A stretch of DNA of 54,331 nucleotides from Candidatus Omnitrophota bacterium (GTDB lineage Bacteria; Omnitrophota; Gorgyraeia; Aquiviventales; Aquiviventaceae): positions 1 to 54,331 of the forward strand of contig JACPSR010000142.1 in assembly GCA_016193175.1 (NCBI GenBank), given 5' to 3'. Under the pieces are notes generated by a model that worked only from the letters and a program-made list of their open reading frames with translations, searched no databases and had not been told where the DNA came from. This document shows, piece by piece, positions 46,371-54,331 of the stretch. A program made the translations under genes and the position numbers. Every line of letters starts with the position of its first letter. Position 1 is the stretch's first letter.

Positions 46371-48230
46371 ATGGATGAAACGGCTTCTGATCAGCTCGCG
46401 TTGAAAGAGTTCGGCACGATTCGGTTCTGCTGGCGGATGGCCGCCCGGCGTTACCCAAAGGAGTTGGCGACCCTCTTGTGTCTGGTGGTGGGAGGAGCCC
46501 TGCTGGAAGTCGTGACGGTGGGCCTGACGGTGCCGCTGTTGGATTCGGTGACGCATGCGGAGGGTGCCGCGCAGCCGGGTGCCATCGTAGCCTTTGTCAG
46601 CAGGACGTTGCAGGCGGCGGGGGTGGTCCCGACGAGCGGGGTCGTGGCCTTTGCCCTGCTGGGGATTGCGGGCGTGTTCTTTGTGGTCTGGGGCATCGTG
46701 ACGCTGCTGAACCTGCACTACACGGCAGCGATTGCCGTGAAGCTGAGGCGGATCGCCAAGGCCGACCTCTTTGGGCAATTTCTGCATGCGCGGTATGAGC
46801 CGATGTCCCGGCGGGCGCGCGGCACGGTGGTCAACGATATCAATGCGCCAGGGGACTCCTTGGCCGGTGTGATGACGCAACTCGGCAGCCTGCTGACGAA
46901 TGTGTTCAACAGCCTTCTGCTCCTGGGGTTACTCATGTATCTGTCGTGGGGCGCTACGCTCCTCATCGGCATCCTGGCCATCGGAGGTGTCCACGGGTGG
47001 CGGCGGTACGCCGACCATCGGGCGGCGGTCCACGGTCGCGCCCTGTACGACTTACGGGGCGCGCAACATCAACTGCAGGTCGATGCCATTGATGGACTCA
47101 AGGTCGTCAAGGCCCATGGCCTTGAGGACCGGATGGTCAAGCGGCAAGACGATTTGCTGGCTCGGGAGCTGAGACCCGAGTTGCAGCTCGTGTGGTTCAG
47201 GAACGGGCCGACCTTGATGAATGAATTGATTGCCGTCACGATTGTGCTGGGACTTGGCGCTGCCACGTTTCTCTGGCCGTCACTCGGCATTCGCTTCTCG
47301 ATGCTTGGCGCCTTCCTGTTCGCGATCCGTCGGCTGGCCCCCTCGCTGGCCGCCATCAACAAAGCCAGCGTTGAGCTGAGCCGGTACCGGCGGACTCTCG
47401 AGGTGATCGAGGATGTCTTGGAACGACTCCCTCGAGAGCGACGCGGCGGGAAGGGCATTCACGAGGTGAGGGATATCCAGCTTGCCCGCGTGGGCTTTGC
47501 CTACGCCGCACGGCCCGATCATCGCGTTCTGGAGGACGTGACGGCGACGTTCCATCGGGGGATGGTCACGGCCATCGTCGGCTCAACAGGATCAGGGAAG
47601 AGCACGGTCGCCCATCTCTTGCTGGGGCTCTACGCGCCCTCGACCGGCTCCCTCCTGATCAATGGCATCGATCTGGGGCAGGTGGACCTGCGGGCGTGGA
47701 GGCAGCGGGTCGGCTATGTGCCGCAGGACATCTTCGTCTTCAATACCACCATCAGGGAGAACATCGCGCTCGGAGACGACGCGGTCTCTCTGGCTCAGGT
47801 TGAAGGGGCGGCGCGTCTGGCGCAGGTGCACGACTTTGTCATTTCGCTGCCTGATGGCTATGACACGGTGGTGGGGGATCGTGGGCTTCGGTTGTCGGGA
47901 GGCCAGTGCCAGCGTCTCGCGATTGCGCGGGCGATCCTCAGGCGGCCGGAGGTCCTGATCTTCGATGAAGCCACCAGTGCGTTGGACAACCTGACCGAGC
48001 GGGCCGTCTATGATGCGATGAGCACCCTGCAGGGTCATGCGACCATCATCGTCATCGCCCATCGACTGAGCACGATCCGGAGCGCCAGCCAGATCGTGTT
48101 CCTGGAGGGGGGACGAATCGTTGAAGTCGGCACCCATGACGCGCTGATGGGTCAGCGTGGGAAATACGCCAGGTTGTATGAGCAGGACGTGCGGACGCGG
48201 GTCGACGAGCCCGCGGCGTTGGGGTCGTAA
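46371..48230 (+). CDS. ABC transporter, fused TMD-NBD (MsbA/PglK-like exporter)
   Basis: Walker A IVGSTGSGKSTVAHLL; signature LSGGQCQRLAIARAILRRPEVLIFDEATSALDNLTE. Confidence 0.92.
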   Translation: MDETASDQLALKEFGTIRFCWRMAARRYPKELATLLCLVVGGALLEVVTVGLTVPLLDSVTHAEGAAQPGAIVAFVSRTLQAAGVVPTSGVVAFALLGIAGVFFVVWGIVTLLNLHYTAAIAVKLRRIAKADLFGQFLHARYEPMSRRARGTVVNDINAPGDSLAGVMTQLGSLLTNVFNSLLLLGLLMYLSWGATLLIGILAIGGVHGWRRYADHRAAVHGRALYDLRGAQHQLQVDAIDGLKVVKAHGLEDRMVKRQDDLLARELRPELQLVWFRNGPTLMNELIAVTIVLGLGAATFLWPSLGIRFSMLGAFLFAIRRLAPSLAAINKASVELSRYRRTLEVIEDVLERLPRERRGGKGIHEVRDIQLARVGFAYAARPDHRVLEDVTATFHRGMVTAIVGSTGSGKSTVAHLLLGLYAPSTGSLLINGIDLGQVDLRAWRQRVGYVPQDIFVFNTTIRENIALGDDAVSLAQVEGAARLAQVHDFVISLPDGYDTVVGDRGLRLSGGQCQRLAIARAILRRPEVLIFDEATSALDNLTERAVYDAMSTLQGHATIIVIAHRLSTIRSASQIVFLEGGRIVEVGTHDALMGQRGKYARLYEQDVRTRVDEPAALGS

Positions 48231-48233
48231 CCG

Positions 48234-48932
48234 ATGGCGAGCGCTGGGACAAGCTCCATCCGAACACGACGGCCTTCCCGTGTGGCGGCCGGCCAGGCTT
48301 CGGCAACGACGACAGGAGAGGAACGCACATTCCTTCAGCAGTATGCGGCGCAATTTCAACGCCTCTGCCAGGGGTCCGAGCACTGGATGTCCGCGTTGAT
48401 CAGGGTGAAGGCCGTTCTGCTGGAAGCCTCACGCGCTGGGAAGAAGATCATCCTGGCCGGCAACGGGGGGAGTGCTGCCATCGCCAGTCACGTCGCGGTG
48501 GACTTAACCAAGAACGCGGGCATCCGGGCCGTGAACTTTAACGAGGCGGACCTCATTACCTGCTTCGCCAACGACTACGGCTATGAGCACTGGCTGGCCA
48601 AGGCCATTGAGTGCTACGGCGAGCCGGGTGATGTGCTGATCGCGGTGTCGTCCAGCGGACGGTCCCAAAACATGCTCGAGGCGTGCCATGCGGCCAGGCG
48701 GCGAGGCTTTGCGTCGATCGTGACCCTTTCCGGCTTCTCGTCGGAGAATCCGTTGCGCCAATTGGGCGATCATAACTTGTGGGTCGAGAGCAAGGCGTAC
48801 AATCTGGTGGAGTTGACACATCTCTTTTGGCTGCTGGCCCTCGTGGATCTGATCATCGGTCGAACCGAATATTCGGCCTCTCCTGGGAGCGCGGTCTCGT
48901 CATGCAGCGACCCACGCAGGCCGTCATCCTAG
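48234..48932 (+). CDS. gmhA: SIS-domain sedoheptulose-7-phosphate isomerase-like protein
   Basis: LAGNGGSAAIASHVAVDLTKN...ITCFANDYGYEHWLAKAIECYGEPGDVLIAVSSSGRSQNMLEACHAARRRGF. Confidence 0.83.
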   Translation: MASAGTSSIRTRRPSRVAAGQASATTTGEERTFLQQYAAQFQRLCQGSEHWMSALIRVKAVLLEASRAGKKIILAGNGGSAAIASHVAVDLTKNAGIRAVNFNEADLITCFANDYGYEHWLAKAIECYGEPGDVLIAVSSSGRSQNMLEACHAARRRGFASIVTLSGFSSENPLRQLGDHNLWVESKAYNLVELTHLFWLLALVDLIIGRTEYSASPGSAVSSCSDPRRPSS

Positions 48933-50125
48933 CTGGCGGGCGAGGCGTGCGGTTGCGTCCGCTCACCGACACGGTGCCGAAGTCGATGATCGAGTTCCAT
49001 GGAAAGCCGTTCCTGGCCTATCTCTTGGAGCTGCTCAAGGAGCAAGGCTTCGAGCGGGTCCTGCTGTTGCTGGGCTACCTGCCGGAGGCCATTCAGGCCT
49101 ATGTGGGCGATGGGTGGAGGTGGGGCCTGTCGGTCGAGTATGCGGTGTCCTCGGTGGAGGATGACACCGGACGCCGCCTGAAGCAGGCGGCCGGACGGAT
49201 CGACCCGGTCTTCTTCTTGCTCTACTGCGACAACTACTGGCCCATGGACATGGCGCGAATGTGGCGGCAGTACACGAGCTCCGGGGCGGCGGCCCTCCTG
49301 ACGATCTATCGCAATGCGGATGGCTACAGCCGGGACAACGTGCGCGTGGACGCGGAGGGCTTCGTCGCGGCCTACGACAAGCACCGCGCCACAGCAGGCC
49401 TGTCCGGCGTGGAGATCGGCTTTGCCATCCTGCGCCGCGAGGCGCTGGAGCGGCTGCCGGAGGAGAACGTGTCGTTTGAGCGCGTCGTCTATCCTGAGCT
49501 GGCCGCGGAGCGTCGGCTGGCCGCGTTTGTCACCGACCACCGCTATTACAGCGTCAGCACCCCGGGGCGTCTGCCGCTGACTGAGCAGTTCTTGGCGCGT
49601 CGTCCCGCCGTGATCCTGGACCGCGACGGCGTGCTGAATCGACGGCCTCCGCGCGCCCAGTATGTCCGTCACTGGGAAGAGTGGGAGTGGCTCCCTGGAG
49701 CGAAAGAGGCGCTACGGCTTCTGAAGGAGGCCGGCTACCGCGTGATTGTCGTGTCCAATCAAGCGGGGATTGCCCGCGGGCTGATGACTGTGGGAGAGGT
49801 GGAACGGATCCACGAGAACATGAAAGCCGATCTCCGGCAGGCCGGGGGTGAGATCGACGCCGTGTACTACTGCCCGCATGGGTGGGACTCTCCGTGTGAA
49901 TGTCGCAAGCCGAAGCCTGGCATGCTCTTCCAGGCGCAGCGGGATTTTCACCTCGATTTGAGCCGCACACCCTTCATTGGAGATGACGACCGGGATGGGC
50001 AGGCGGCTGAGGCGGCAGGTTGTCCATGGATCCAGGTGACTGACCAGCGCAGCCTGCTCAATGTCGTCCGAGAACTCCTCAGTGGCCGGCGCGAGAGGCT
50101 CCGTCAGGAGCTCGCGCATGCCTAA
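48902..50125 (+). CDS. Fusion: sugar-1-P nucleotidyltransferase (N) + GmhB-like HAD heptose-bisphosphate phosphatase (C)
   Basis: AVILAGGRGVRLRPLTDTVPKSMIEFHGKPFLAYLLELL then PAVILDRDGVLNRRPPRAQYV...VIVVSNQAGIARGLMT...CPHGWDSPCECRKPKPGMLFQA...FIGDDDRDGQAAEAAG. Confidence 0.9.
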   Translation: MQRPTQAVILAGGRGVRLRPLTDTVPKSMIEFHGKPFLAYLLELLKEQGFERVLLLLGYLPEAIQAYVGDGWRWGLSVEYAVSSVEDDTGRRLKQAAGRIDPVFFLLYCDNYWPMDMARMWRQYTSSGAAALLTIYRNADGYSRDNVRVDAEGFVAAYDKHRATAGLSGVEIGFAILRREALERLPEENVSFERVVYPELAAERRLAAFVTDHRYYSVSTPGRLPLTEQFLARRPAVILDRDGVLNRRPPRAQYVRHWEEWEWLPGAKEALRLLKEAGYRVIVVSNQAGIARGLMTVGEVERIHENMKADLRQAGGEIDAVYYCPHGWDSPCECRKPKPGMLFQAQRDFHLDLSRTPFIGDDDRDGQAAEAAGCPWIQVTDQRSLLNVVRELLSGRRERLRQELAHA

Positions 50126-50981
50126 GCCGGCCATGAAAGTCGTCATTCTCTGCGGGGGGCTGGGAACGCGCTTGCGGGAGGAGACCGAGTATCGGCCGAA
50201 ACCCATGGTGCCCATCGGGGGCCGGCCGATCCTCTGGCACATCATGAACCGCTATGCGGCCTACGGCTTTCACGAGTTCATCTTGTGCCTTGGCTACAAG
50301 GGCGAGATGATTAAAGATTACTTCCTGCGCTATCGAACGCACACAAGCGATTTCACGCTCAAGCTGGGATTGGACGGGGAAGCGGCCGTCGAGTACCACA
50401 GCCCCTCCCGCGAGCGGGAGTGGTCCGTTACCTTCGTCGACACCGGTGAGCGGGCGATGACCGGGGCCCGGATCAAGCGGATTGAACGCTTCATCGATGG
50501 AGAAACCTTCCTGCTGACGTACGGCGACGGCCTGGCGGACATCAATCTCTCGGCCCTGCTGGCGTTTCACCGTCGCCACGGCCGGATCGCCACTGTCACG
50601 GGCGTTCATCCGGGGTCCAGCCGGTTTGGCGAGCTCGCGCTGGACGGGGACCGGATTGTCCAATTCGTGGAAAAGCCCGAGGCGCACGATGGGTACATCA
50701 GCGGAGGGTTTTTCGTCTTCCAGCGGGAGTTCTTCCGGTATGTGAGCGAGGATGACGACTGCGTGTTGGAGCGGAAGCCGCTGCAGCAGCTGACGAAGGA
50801 CGGCCAGCTCATGGCCTACCGCCACCACGGCTACTGGCAGTGCATGGATACCTATCGTGATTACCAGCAATTGAATGAGGTGTGGGAGCGCGGCCAGGCG
50901 CCGTGGACGGTGGTGGTGGCACCGCCGGCGACGCGCAGGAAACGTTCCCGGTCGTTCGCACAGACATCTCGCGCCGCATGA
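50118..50981 (+). CDS. rfbF: Glucose-1-phosphate cytidylyltransferase
   Basis: MKVVILCGGLGTRLREETEYRPKPMVPIGGRPILWHIMNRYAAYGFHEFILCLGYKGEMIKDYFLRYRTHTSDFTL. Confidence 0.94.
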   Translation: MPKPAMKVVILCGGLGTRLREETEYRPKPMVPIGGRPILWHIMNRYAAYGFHEFILCLGYKGEMIKDYFLRYRTHTSDFTLKLGLDGEAAVEYHSPSREREWSVTFVDTGERAMTGARIKRIERFIDGETFLLTYGDGLADINLSALLAFHRRHGRIATVTGVHPGSSRFGELALDGDRIVQFVEKPEAHDGYISGGFFVFQREFFRYVSEDDDCVLERKPLQQLTKDGQLMAYRHHGYWQCMDTYRDYQQLNEVWERGQAPWTVVVAPPATRRKRSRSFAQTSRAA

Positions 50982-52324
50982 GCCACGACAAGATGGCACG
51001 ACTGAGGGACGAGATTTCGACGAGGGTCCGCGAGTATTACGAGCTGGCGCACGCCCCCAAGCGGTTCGTGCCGTTTGAGAGCAAGGTGCCCTACGCGGGC
51101 CGTCATTTTGGTCCCGAAGAGATGCAAAGCCTGATGGGCGCAACGCTCGACTTCTGGCTGACGCTGGGACCCTACGGCCATCGGTTTGAGCGCGCGCTGA
51201 AGGCCTGCTTCGACGCCCGCGATGCCATCTTCGTGAACTCGGGCTCATCCGCGAACCTTTTGGCGATTGCCACGCTCTGCTGCCCGACCCTGGAAGGGCA
51301 TCTGCGGCCGGGCGATGAGGTGATCACGCCGGCGGTGACGTTCCCAACAACCGTAGCCCCGCTGGTGCAGCATCAACTCGTCCCGGTCTTCGTGGATTGC
51401 GAGCTGGGGACGTACAACCTGGATCCGGAATTGGTCGCGCAGGCCATCTCGCCTAGGACGCGCGCCATCGTGGTGCCGCACACCCTCGGCAACCCCTGCG
51501 ATCTCGACGCGCTGACGCAGCTGGCCCAACAGCACGGGCTGTGGTTGATGGAGGACTGCTGCGATGCGCTCGGCTCGACCTTCGCGGGCAAGCGCGTGGG
51601 CACGTTCGGGGATCTGGCCACCCTCAGTTTCTATCCGGCCCACCACATCACCACCGGCGAGGGCGGCGGGCTCATCGTCAACCGGCAGCGGTTCATGAAG
51701 ATCGCCCGCTCGATCCGCGACTGGGGGCGGGATTGCTGGTGCGAGCCGGGGGTGAGCAACACGTGCGGCCAGCGCTTCGGCTGGCAGCTCGGCGATCTCC
51801 CCCTCGGCTATGACCACAAGTACATCTATTCGCGGATCGGCTACAACCTCAAACCGACCGACCTGCAGGCGGCGATTGGGTGCGCCCAGCTCGCCAAGCT
51901 CGATGCGTTCATCGCTGCACGGCGGCGGAACTTCCAGCGCCTTCGCGAGGGGCTGGCGCCGTGTGAAGAGTTCCTGATCTTTCCGCAGGCGCATCCCAAG
52001 GCCGAGCCGTCCTGGTTCGGATTCCCGCTGACCGTCCGCGCCGGCGTGCGCCGCGCGGAGCTCGTGCGCTGGCTTGAGGAGGCGAAGATCGAGACGCGGA
52101 TGATCTTCGCCGGCAACCTGCTCAGGCAGCCCGCGTTCCAGGAGATCGCGCACCGGGTCGCAGGATCGCTGGCACAGACGGATCGGGTGATGCAGGACAC
52201 GTTCTTCATCGGGGTGTATCCGGGGCTGACCGACGAGATGATCGATTTCATCGTGGAGCGCTTCAGGCAGTTTTTTCAGCGGGCGGCGAGGTCACGGCCG
52301 CAGACCGCGGCTGTCGGCTTCTAA
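50978..52324 (+). CDS. rfbH: CDP-6-deoxy-4-hexulose-3-dehydrase (E1), PLP and [2Fe-2S]
   Basis: [28 protein letters not shown]...[16 protein letters not shown] (His replaces Lys) and [11 protein letters not shown]. Confidence 0.95.
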   Translation: MSHDKMARLRDEISTRVREYYELAHAPKRFVPFESKVPYAGRHFGPEEMQSLMGATLDFWLTLGPYGHRFERALKACFDARDAIFVNSGSSANLLAIATLCCPTLEGHLRPGDEVITPAVTFPTTVAPLVQHQLVPVFVDCELGTYNLDPELVAQAISPRTRAIVVPHTLGNPCDLDALTQLAQQHGLWLMEDCCDALGSTFAGKRVGTFGDLATLSFYPAHHITTGEGGGLIVNRQRFMKIARSIRDWGRDCWCEPGVSNTCGQRFGWQLGDLPLGYDHKYIYSRIGYNLKPTDLQAAIGCAQLAKLDAFIAARRRNFQRLREGLAPCEEFLIFPQAHPKAEPSWFGFPLTVRAGVRRAELVRWLEEAKIETRMIFAGNLLRQPAFQEIAHRVAGSLAQTDRVMQDTFFIGVYPGLTDEMIDFIVERFRQFFQRAARSRPQTAAVGF

Positions 52325-52326
52325 CA

Positions 52327-53364
52327 ATGCCACGAGGCCGATCAATGCTGTCCGAAAGCTCCCGCGCCTTCTGGCGGGATCGGCCGGTGTGCGTGACCGG
52401 TGCGACCGGGTTGGTCGGTTCGTGGGTCGTGAAGCGGCTGCTGGCGTTGGGCGCCGACATCGTGTGTCTGGTGAGAGATTGGGTGCCGCAGTCGGAGCTG
52501 GCGCGCTCCGGCGCCATTGAGCGCGTGAAGGTGGTGCGCGGCGACGTGCGGGATCAAACCCTCCTTGAGCGAGTGCTCGGCGAGCAGGAAATTGATTCCG
52601 TCATCCATCTGGCGGCGCAGACCATCGTGGGGGTCGCGAATCGCAACCCGATCAGCACCTTCGAGACGAACATCCAGGGCACATGGTCGCTGCTGGAAGC
52701 CTGCCGGCGCAGCCCTTCGGTGAAGCAGGTCGTGATCGCTTCTTCGGACAAGGCGTACGGCGATCAGGAGCGGCTCCCCTATGAGGAAGACGCCCCCTTA
52801 CAGGGACAGCACCCGTACGATGTCAGCAAATCATGCGCGGACCTGCTGGCCCACGCGTACGCCACCACCTATCACGTGCCGGTGTGCATCACCCGCTGCG
52901 GGAACTTCTATGGGGGAGGCGATCTCAACTGGAACCGGATCGTGCCGGGAACGATCCGCTCGATCCTGCGAGGCGCGCGTCCGGTGATTCGCTCTGACGG
53001 CAGCTTCGTGCGGGACTACATCTATGTGGAAGATGCGGCCGCCGCGTACACGTTGCTCATCGAGCGGCTCGCAGGCTGCCCGGATCTTCGGGGGGAAGCG
53101 TTCAACTTCTCCAACGAGCGCCCGATGACGGTGATGGAGCTGGTGGCCGCGATCCTGTCGCTGATGGGATCGACGCTCGAGCCGGAGATTCGCAACGAAG
53201 CCTCTCATGAGATCAAAGCGCAGTACCTCAGCGCCCGCAAAGCGAGAGAGCTGCTTCACTGGCGGCCGTTGTGCTCGCTCGAGGAAGGGCTGCGGCGGAC
53301 CATCCGGTGGTACGAGACCGCCATGAGTATGAGGGCCACACGCCATGCGGTTCGCGTTCATTGA
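52327..53364 (+). CDS. rfbG: CDP-glucose 4,6-dehydratase
   Basis: [37 protein letters not shown]...[37 protein letters not shown]...[21 protein letters not shown]. Confidence 0.93.
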   Translation: MPRGRSMLSESSRAFWRDRPVCVTGATGLVGSWVVKRLLALGADIVCLVRDWVPQSELARSGAIERVKVVRGDVRDQTLLERVLGEQEIDSVIHLAAQTIVGVANRNPISTFETNIQGTWSLLEACRRSPSVKQVVIASSDKAYGDQERLPYEEDAPLQGQHPYDVSKSCADLLAHAYATTYHVPVCITRCGNFYGGGDLNWNRIVPGTIRSILRGARPVIRSDGSFVRDYIYVEDAAAAYTLLIERLAGCPDLRGEAFNFSNERPMTVMELVAAILSLMGSTLEPEIRNEASHEIKAQYLSARKARELLHWRPLCSLEEGLRRTIRWYETAMSMRATRHAVRVH

Positions 53365-54304
53365 CGCCCCGGTCCTCGTGACGGGCGCGACAGGCTTCGT
53401 CGGGTCGAACCTGACGCGCCGGCTGCTTCAGGAGCAGGCCGAGGTCCATCTCCTGGTCCGGGAACAGTCGGATCTGTGGCGGCTTGAGGGCGTCGTGGAT
53501 CAGGTCCACCTGCATCGCGTCGACTTGGGCGAGGCCTCGCGGCTTCGGGACGTGATCTCCACTATCAAGCCCTCTGTCATCTATCACTGTGTGGCATTCG
53601 GAGGTTATCCCGACGAGCGTGATCCCCAGGCGATGATTGAGGCGAACGTTCGAGGCACCCTCAATCTCCTGCAGGCCGCCGCGGTGGCCCCGCAGGCTTG
53701 GGTGATCAACACCGGCAGCTCCTCCGAGTACGGCATGAAATCCGCTCCCATGAAAGAAGACGATCGCCTTGAGCCGATCAGCGTGTACGGGGTGACCAAA
53801 GCGGCGGCCACGCTCTTCTGCCAGATGACGGCGCGGGCCACGCGGCAACCCATCGTGACGACGCGGCTCTTCTCGCCCTACGGCCCCTATGAGCACTCCG
53901 CTCGATTGATCCCATCGGTGATTCGGTCATGCCTGCTCGGCCACGCTCCTGACGTGACCTCCGGCGAACAGGTGAGAGACTTCATCTTCATTGACGACGT
54001 CGTGGACTGCTTCCTCCGGATTCCCGGCGCATCACTTCAGCCGGGGGACGTGCTCAATGTCGGGTCCGGGCGGCAAACGAGCGTTCGAGGGGTCATCCAG
54101 CAGATCGTCGAGCTGTGCGGGACCTCCGTCCAACCCCGCTGGGGGGCCATCCCGCGGCGTCCCAACGAGACGACGACATGGGTTGCGGATCTTTCGAAGG
54201 TCACGACGAACCTGGGCTGGCGGCCTGCGACCAGTCTGGATGAAGGATTGCGCAAGACGATCGCCTGGTTCAGCGCCCACATGAGCCTCTATGCCTGCGC
54301 GTGA
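53345..54304 (+). CDS. NAD-dependent SDR (CDP-abequose/paratose synthase-like candidate)
   Basis: [41 protein letters not shown]...NTGSSSEYG...[13 protein letters not shown]; directly after rfbF-rfbH-rfbG. Confidence 0.82.
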   Translation: MRFAFIDAPVLVTGATGFVGSNLTRRLLQEQAEVHLLVREQSDLWRLEGVVDQVHLHRVDLGEASRLRDVISTIKPSVIYHCVAFGGYPDERDPQAMIEANVRGTLNLLQAAAVAPQAWVINTGSSSEYGMKSAPMKEDDRLEPISVYGVTKAAATLFCQMTARATRQPIVTTRLFSPYGPYEHSARLIPSVIRSCLLGHAPDVTSGEQVRDFIFIDDVVDCFLRIPGASLQPGDVLNVGSGRQTSVRGVIQQIVELCGTSVQPRWGAIPRRPNETTTWVADLSKVTTNLGWRPATSLDEGLRKTIAWFSAHMSLYACA

Positions 54305-54331
54305 GTTGCTGTCGGCACCGGTGTCGGAGCG

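Overview
The window is a GC-rich, almost entirely + strand surface-glycan (LPS/EPS/O-antigen-like) biosynthesis cluster of about 45 genes. Most genes overlap or abut, so they are probably translationally coupled. I recognise: (i) a GDP-heptose-type set (GmhA-like SIS protein, HddA-like GHMP kinase, an NTP-transferase/GmhB-like HAD fusion, an HddC-like nucleotidyltransferase, Gmd); (ii) a CDP-3,6-dideoxyhexose set at the right end (RfbF, RfbH, RfbG and a reductase-type SDR); (iii) a compact 14.4-25.7 kb subcluster with an inverted-order HldE-like fusion (nucleotidyltransferase then PfkB kinase), HAD, APH-like kinase, split transketolase, Zn-dehydrogenase and radical SAM/SPASM enzyme; (iv) many SAM methyltransferases, three B12-type radical SAM proteins, an aminotransferase plus formyltransferase pair, a fused E1 alpha/beta TPP enzyme and an ABC exporter. 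The most unusual non-coding signal is a family of roughly 130-143 bp intergenic elements (13097-13235, 14256-14385, 36158-36300). Each runs from the A of one gene's TGA stop to the AT of the next gene's ATG start. Each has a perfect 12-17 bp outer inverted repeat and two internal hairpins with 3-nt loops, and sequence diverges between copies while pairing is kept. A second unusual region is 8.8-12.2 kb: a 249-bp duplication of a methyltransferase 3' end brackets a glycosyltransferase remnant, a tRNA-Thr 3'-half remnant, a radical SAM gene and an integrase C-terminal remnant. It is followed by a strong sigma70-like promoter and two covarying 21-bp dyads upstream of a winged-helix/Rossmann-like regulator. 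All calls come from reading sequence and supplied translations; no searches were run.
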